A DNA stretch of 64,000 nucleotides. Origin: Emticicia soli. Its GTDB lineage: Bacteria; Bacteroidota; Bacteroidia; Cytophagales; Spirosomataceae. Positions 59,779 to 64,000 of this stretch are shown one piece after another. The position numbers and the translations under genes are program-made. How positions within the stretch are numbered: position 1 is the stretch's first letter; every line of letters starts with the position of its first letter. The stretch is from assembly GCF_037860775.1 (NCBI RefSeq), contig NZ_JBBEWC010000004.1, forward strand, positions 186,001-250,000, given 5' to 3'. The notes beneath the pieces are model-generated. The model made no database searches. It was not told where the DNA came from and saw nothing but the letters and a program-made list of their open reading frames with translations.

Positions 59779-61302
59779 ATGAAAGCCCTTTTGTGTAAAA
59801 ACTTCGGTAAGCCCGACACTCTGGTTTTAGAAGAATTGGCCCCACTTAAAGCCGAAGCAGGCAAAGTGGTAATTACCATAAAAGCCTGTAGTGCTAACTT
59901 CCCTGATACATTGATTATCCAGAACCTTTATCAATTCAAGCCAGAATTGCCTTTCTCTCCAGGTGGCGAGGTATCAGGTATTGTAAAAGAAGTAGGCGAA
60001 GGCGTAAAGCACGTAAAACCGGGCGACAAAGTTTTTGCCATGACAGGCTGGGGCGGCATGGCTGAGGAAGTACTGGTAGATGCACGCAGGGTTTTCCCGA
60101 TGTTACCTGCAATGGATTTTGTTACGGCGGCTTCGGTTATGTACAACTATGGCACTTCATACCATGCCCTGAAAGACCGAGCCGAGCTAAAAGCAGGTGA
60201 AACACTATTGGTTTTAGGCGCAGCCGGAGGCGTTGGCCTAGCAGCCGTTGAATTAGGTAAACTGATGGGCGCAAAAGTAATAGCTGCGGCATCGACTGAC
60301 GAAAAACTGGCTATTTGCAAAGAAAAAGGTACTGATTTTACGATTAATTATAGTTCGGAAGATTTAAGAGAAAAAATTAAATCATATACCGAAGGCAAAG
60401 GCGTAGATGTAATTTATGATGCCGTAGGTGATAAATATGCCGAGCCTGCGCTACGCTCAATAGCTTGGAAAGGACGCTATTTGGTAGTGGGTTTTGCAGC
60501 AGGCGAAATCCCGAAAATACCTTTGAATCTGGCATTACTGAAAGGATGTGCCATTATGGGCGTATTCTGGGGGCAATTTGCTGAGAAAGAATCTGCTAAA
60601 AATTTCCAGAATATACAGGAATTGGCAGGGTATTTTATGAAAGGCAAACTTCGCCCACATATACACAAACTTTATCCACTAGAGCAGGCAGCCGATGCCA
60701 TAGCCGACTTGATGAACAGAAAAGTAGTTGGCAAAGCCGTAGTAGTAATGAGCGACGACGTGAAAATGCCGACTTATGAAGCGCCACAAGAAGTTGTTAA
60801 GGTACAAGAAGAAAAGCCCGCAGAAATACAAAAAGAAGGCAACACGATTATCTTTAAAAATATTGCTGAGCTGAAAGATTTCAAAGGTAAAGAATTGGGT
60901 ACATCAAGCTGGCAAACACTCTCACAGGAAATGGTTAACGATTTTGCCAAAGCAACTTTCGACGACCAGTGGATTCATGTGAATGAAGAAATGGCAAAGC
61001 AGTTTTCACCTTTTGGTACAACCATTGCACACGGTTTTCTCTCTTTAGCACTATCACCTAAGTTTATGTACGAGTTGTTTAAGGTAGAATCAGCAAAGAT
61101 GGGGCTTAACTATGGCACTAACAGAGTACGCTTTATTTCTCCTGTGCCAACAGGCAGTAGGGTACGTATGAAAGCAACCTTGAAAGAGGTAGAAGATTTA
61201 CAACCAGCTGGCGTAAAACTAACTATTGAAGCTGTTTTTGAGCTAGATGGTTCATCAAAACCTGCTTGTGTAGCTGAGTTGTTGAGTGTGATTTATGAGT
61301 AA
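59779..61302 (+). CDS. Fusion of MDR-type NAD(P)H quinone/enoyl reductase and MaoC-type enoyl-CoA hydratase
   Basis: This 507-residue protein has two enzymes in one chain. Residues 1-330 are a medium-chain dehydrogenase/reductase of the quinone-oxidoreductase type without catalytic zinc ligands (SPGGEVSGIVKEVGEGVKHVKPGD, VLGAAGGVGLAAVELGKLMGAKV). After a Pro/Glu/Lys-rich linker (about 335-360), residues 365-507 are a hot-dog MaoC domain with the R-hydratase motif FDDQWIHVNEEMAKQFSPFGTTIAHGFLSLAL. The pairing suggests consecutive or opposite steps on an enoyl-CoA-type substrate. Cytoplasmic; substrate unknown. Confidence 0.9.
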   Translation: MKALLCKNFGKPDTLVLEELAPLKAEAGKVVITIKACSANFPDTLIIQNLYQFKPELPFSPGGEVSGIVKEVGEGVKHVKPGDKVFAMTGWGGMAEEVLVDARRVFPMLPAMDFVTAASVMYNYGTSYHALKDRAELKAGETLLVLGAAGGVGLAAVELGKLMGAKVIAAASTDEKLAICKEKGTDFTINYSSEDLREKIKSYTEGKGVDVIYDAVGDKYAEPALRSIAWKGRYLVVGFAAGEIPKIPLNLALLKGCAIMGVFWGQFAEKESAKNFQNIQELAGYFMKGKLRPHIHKLYPLEQAADAIADLMNRKVVGKAVVVMSDDVKMPTYEAPQEVVKVQEEKPAEIQKEGNTIIFKNIAELKDFKGKELGTSSWQTLSQEMVNDFAKATFDDQWIHVNEEMAKQFSPFGTTIAHGFLSLALSPKFMYELFKVESAKMGLNYGTNRVRFISPVPTGSRVRMKATLKEVEDLQPAGVKLTIEAVFELDGSSKPACVAELLSVIYE

Positions 61303-61339
61303 GAGATAAGGTTTCGTAAAATTATATTACTTGAATGCT

Positions 61340-61757
61340 ATGACAGAAGAAAAAAGTCATAAAAACACAACAAAAGTATTAGTTTTTTTTGCTTTTTTTT
61401 CCTCATATTCTTTTTCCTATATTTAAAGCAGGAAATGGGAATAAGTAGGAAGCTTAATGAATGTAGTTTTTTTACAATTATGACACCTATTCGAATGCCA
61501 AATAGCCACAGGGTGTATTTTTCTTATTATTACAAAAATGTACAATATGAGGGCAGTTCTAATGTTGGAGCCGAAGACCTTGGGTTCTATAGCATCAATG
61601 AAATTTTAAGTAATCGCTATTGGGTACAGGTTAATTGTAAAGATTTTAATATCAAGCGTGTAAGGTGGGAATACACAGTTCCTGACACTTTACAATTCGT
61701 TCCGGCTAATGGTTGGAATACAATCCCTTACGACTTAGAAAAGATAACGAAATAGAA
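61340..61757 (+). pseudogene. Small membrane-anchored hypothetical protein with a frameshift in a poly-T tract
   Basis: An ATG at 61340 opens a short frame (MTEEKSHKNTTKVLVFF..., stop at 61424). The hydrophobic segment then continues in the next frame (..FFFLIFFFLYLKQEMGISRKLNECS...) to the stop at 61755. The switch lies in or next to T8-GC-T8 (61383-61400); one additional T in the second run would join both parts into a protein of about 138 residues with an N-terminal membrane anchor and a soluble domain. The ATG at 61435 could give only the soluble 106-residue part. It could be a true mutation, a phase-variable tract or a sequencing error. No family recognised. Confidence 0.6.
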
Positions 61758-61760
61758 TAA

Positions 61761-61793
61761 AAAATGCTCTTACTTGAAAAATAAGAGCATTTT
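61761..61793. terminator. Bidirectional terminator
   Basis: A 12-bp perfect stem (61761-61772 with 61782-61793) with A/T ends lies between the small membrane protein gene and moxR. Confidence 0.8.
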
Positions 61794-61852
61794 TTACTTT
61801 TAATCTCTAAAGATGTTCGAACTATGCCTCTAGATAAGGTAAAACCAAAAAC

Positions 61853-62824
61853 TTACCTACCAATCGCCACACGCTTCAACACAGTATCTATTACCTGACG
61901 GGTTGTGATTCCATCAGCTTCTGCTTCGTAGTTTAAGATAATTCTGTGGTTAAATACATCGTGTACTAATGCCTTAATGTCTTCGGGCAGTACATAATCT
62001 CTTTCATCAAAATAGGCCAATGCTTTAGCGGCATTATAGAGTGAAAGTCCCGCACGTGGAGAAACACCGAACTGAATGTAACGAGCTTCATCTTTCAAAC
62101 CATATTCTGCCGGGCGACGAGTAGAGAAAATCAATTCAATAATATAACGCTCCAACATTTCAGAAATCGTAATTCTATTGATTTCTTCTTTTATGGCGGC
62201 AATCTCTTCTCTATCTAAAATCGGTTTTGGTACATAATTAAAGTTCAGATTAGCCATTTTACGCACCATCTCCAATTCAGAGTTTTTATCGAGATAATCA
62301 ACAAAAACTTTCATCATAAAACGGTCAACCTGTGCTTCGGGTAGCGGATATGTTCCCTCTTGCTCTACCGGGTTTTGCGTAGCCATTACCAGAAAAGGGC
62401 GGTCTAATGGATATGTTTCGTCTCCGATTGTCACCTGTTTTTCGGCCATTGCCTCAAGCAATGCTGACTGTACTTTTGCAGGGGCACGGTTTACCTCATC
62501 GGCTAATATCAAGTTAGAAAATATAGGCCCTTTTTTTACTTCAAAATCGCCTGATTTCTGGTTATATATCATCGTACCCACCAAGTCAGAAGGTAAAAGG
62601 TCAGGCGTAAATTGTAAGCGGTTAAAACCTAAGTCTAATACCTTAGCTAGGGTATTAATTGTTTTGGTTTTGGCTAGTCCGGGAACACCCTCAAGTAAAA
62701 TGTGGCCACCTGTAAACAGCCCAATCAACAAACGATTAATTAATCGTTCTTGCCCAATCACTACTTTACTTGTCTCAGAAAATACTTCTCTTATTTTTTT
62801 GTGTAAAATTCTCGAACCTTCCAT
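61853..62824 (-). CDS. MoxR-type AAA+ ATPase
   Basis: This 323-residue AAA+ chaperone has Walker A GVPGLAKT, Walker B LILADEVNRAPAK, sensor 1 MATQNP, the arginine-finger region VDRFMMKV and the lid part PEDIKALVHDVFNHRI. MoxR proteins act with vWA-domain partners in protein-complex maturation and stress responses. The usual downstream DUF58 and vWA genes do not directly follow here on this strand: the small hypothetical gene on the opposite strand and a terminator lie downstream instead. Confidence 0.93.
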   Translation of the reverse strand: MEGSRILHKKIREVFSETSKVVIGQERLINRLLIGLFTGGHILLEGVPGLAKTKTINTLAKVLDLGFNRLQFTPDLLPSDLVGTMIYNQKSGDFEVKKGPIFSNLILADEVNRAPAKVQSALLEAMAEKQVTIGDETYPLDRPFLVMATQNPVEQEGTYPLPEAQVDRFMMKVFVDYLDKNSELEMVRKMANLNFNYVPKPILDREEIAAIKEEINRITISEMLERYIIELIFSTRRPAEYGLKDEARYIQFGVSPRAGLSLYNAAKALAYFDERDYVLPEDIKALVHDVFNHRIILNYEAEADGITTRQVIDTVLKRVAIGR

Positions 62825-62975
62825 TTGTATAAGATTATTAGCAAAATCGATGGATTAATGAACAATAAGATACCTTGATTTTATAGAAACGTATATTTCT
62901 AAAATCGAATAAATTACTTAATTCTAATAATTCTGGTGTAAAAAGTGTGAATATAGGAAAAACCATTAAAAACCC

Positions 62976-63890
62976 TTAATCCTTTTTCATCTTTTTACTG
63001 AATGCAGCCTGAACAAATCTATTTTTATTATGAATATCCTGAATAACTGATGCCTCAGCAAAACCTGCATCAATAAATACCTGCGCTGTCTCAGGCCCTA
63101 AATGCTCGTTGATTTCTACCACTACTACCCCATCTTTTTTCAATGTCTGAAAAGCAAAACGAGCAATAGCTTCATAAAAAATCAAAGGCTCGGTATCTTC
63201 TACAAAAAGTGCCAGATGTGGCTCAAAATCAAGCACATTGTTACGCATCTGTTGTGCCTCTTGCTTGGTTACATAAGGTGGGTTACTCGCAATTATATCA
63301 AATTTAAGCGTGTCTTCAACATCGGCCGTGAGATACTGCAAAATATCCACTTTTTCAAAAACTACGTCAGCTTTATTGATAGCTGCGTTTTTCTGTGCCG
63401 TAGCCAGTGCTTTGTCCGAAATATCATAGGCCCATACCTGCGCATGACTCAATTCTTTTGCTAACGATACAGCTATACAGCCGCTACCTGTGCCAATATC
63501 AAGTACTTTTTTCTGTGCGCTCTGTTTGCCTGTTTCTTTTTCCCATTTACTTACCCACGCTACCAACTCTTCGGTTTCAGGTCTGGGAATCAATACCGAC
63601 TCATTAACTAGAAATTTTCTGCCATAAAAAAATGTTTCTCCTAAAATATACTGAATCGGCTCATGGCTATTTAATCGGCTCACGATAGCCCCCCAATCAA
63701 TATTTCGGGTATTAGTAATAGGCTTATTTGCCAGAATATCTATTTTTTTAAGATTTAGCTCATGCTCAAGCAACCAAAAAACAATTTCTTTTGCTTCCTG
63801 TGTTTCATACACCGTAATTTGGTGTAGCAATTCATCGAAGAGTTGTTTACTGGTTATGGTATCTTTCAATATATATATTATGTAATTCAT
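62976..63890 (-). CDS. prmC: Release factor glutamine methyltransferase PrmC
   Basis: This 304-residue SAM-dependent methyltransferase modifies the GGQ glutamine of peptide release factors. It has the N-terminal helical domain, VLDIGTGSGCIAVSLAKE (SAM binding) and the diagnostic IIASNPPYVTKQE (NPPY catalytic motif). A perfect -7 box (TAATTTTG on the minus strand, 63893-63900) lies so close to the ATG at 63890 that translation may instead start at the in-frame TTG at residue 8, or the message may be nearly leaderless. Divergent to ribD. Confidence 0.93.
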   Translation of the reverse strand: MNYIIYILKDTITSKQLFDELLHQITVYETQEAKEIVFWLLEHELNLKKIDILANKPITNTRNIDWGAIVSRLNSHEPIQYILGETFFYGRKFLVNESVLIPRPETEELVAWVSKWEKETGKQSAQKKVLDIGTGSGCIAVSLAKELSHAQVWAYDISDKALATAQKNAAINKADVVFEKVDILQYLTADVEDTLKFDIIASNPPYVTKQEAQQMRNNVLDFEPHLALFVEDTEPLIFYEAIARFAFQTLKKDGVVVVEINEHLGPETAQVFIDAGFAEASVIQDIHNKNRFVQAAFSKKMKKD

Positions 63891-63939
63891 CGCAAAATTA
63901 TCGACTAATTTGCTGAATCACTAATCTCAGGGCTTAACA

Positions 63940-64000
63940 ATGGAAGAAAAATACATGCAAAGGGCTTTGGAACTGGCTGAAATAGGCCGAGGAAAAGTAA
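63940..64000 (+). CDS. ribD: Start of riboflavin biosynthesis protein RibD, 3' end missing
   Basis: Only 20 codons are visible. The N-terminus MEEKYMQRALELAEIGRGKV is typical of RibD (pyrimidine deaminase/reductase), and ribD often lies next to prmC in Bacteroidota. The rest is beyond the window. Confidence 0.7.
   Translation, partial: MEEKYMQRALELAEIGRGKV

Noticed and set aside
1..64000. tRNA, rRNA, CRISPR arrays, transposases or prophage genes
   Set aside because: None was recognised on either strand by reading; a covariance-model scan would be needed to exclude small RNAs.

Overview
The window looks like chromosomal DNA of a Bacteroidota member, probably a Cytophagales/Spirosomaceae-type bacterium. 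The DNA is A+T-rich. Two proteins carry C-terminal type IX secretion (T9SS) sorting domains, and there are several Bacteroidota-typical families (DUF4249, DUF2807, DUF3078, a GT3-type glycogen synthase). Many genes lack a strong Shine-Dalgarno sequence but sit behind the Bacteroidota promoter pattern TTTG-N18-22-TAnnTTTG. No rRNA, tRNA, CRISPR array or transposase was seen. Genus and species cannot be read from the sequence.

Layout: 1-5.5 kb has the end of a TlpA-type thioredoxin gene, a glycogen synthase, an EamA transporter and two lipoproteins. 5.5-8.1 kb carries atpA and atpG, separated from the other ATP synthase genes. 8.3-10.4 kb holds a probable two-gene lasso-peptide-like unit: an asparagine-synthase-type cyclase and an unannotated 51-residue precursor. 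10.5-14.3 kb has two sugar-metabolism beta-propeller proteins and an M16 peptidase homologue without its zinc motif. 14.4-21.6 kb is a partial division/cell-wall cluster (ftsW, murG, an arginyltransferase-like gene where murC usually sits, ftsQ, ftsA, ftsZ). 21.8-25.1 kb has two mechanosensitive channels, an outer-membrane protein and an ECF sigma factor with a hydrophobic tail. 25.4-31.7 kb has an SCP2 protein and acyl-CoA dehydrogenase pair, surface/secreted proteins, an MFS transporter and a HAD phosphatase. 31.8-38.4 kb has a large T9SS esterase, a uvrA gene interrupted in frame by a 558-nt inverted-repeat element encoding a DUF559 nuclease domain, and a MarR regulator. 39.1-45.3 kb has ilvE and an NrtR-controlled NAD/ADP-ribose operon. 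46.3-64 kb has a second acyl-CoA dehydrogenase, a TonB receptor/DUF4249/kelch unit, an ArsR-AHSA1 pair, fabI, a choice-of-anchor I lipoprotein, DPP4, a DUF1080 protein, an oxidoreductase-MaoC fusion, a frameshifted small membrane protein, moxR, prmC and the start of ribD.

Genes that seem to work together: (1) the palindrome TATGCnnGCATA lies in front of both acyl-CoA dehydrogenase units and the marR gene, which suggests a local fatty-acid oxidation regulon. (2) nrtR, a Prs homologue, an ADP-ribosylation/crystallin J1-like protein, a macrodomain protein, a metallophosphoesterase and a NAMPT homologue form one same-strand array with a promoter flanked by paired NrtR-like operators. This could be ordinary NAD salvage, or a NARP1-like route from ADP-ribose to NAD. 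(3) The cyclase/precursor unit is bounded by hairpins and has no visible leader-binding or leader-peptidase genes.

The observations most worth following up are the DUF559 element inside uvrA, the orphan lasso-like locus, the NAD/ADP-ribose operon and the TATGCnnGCATA regulon. All family calls come from reading sequence and motifs; no database search was run.
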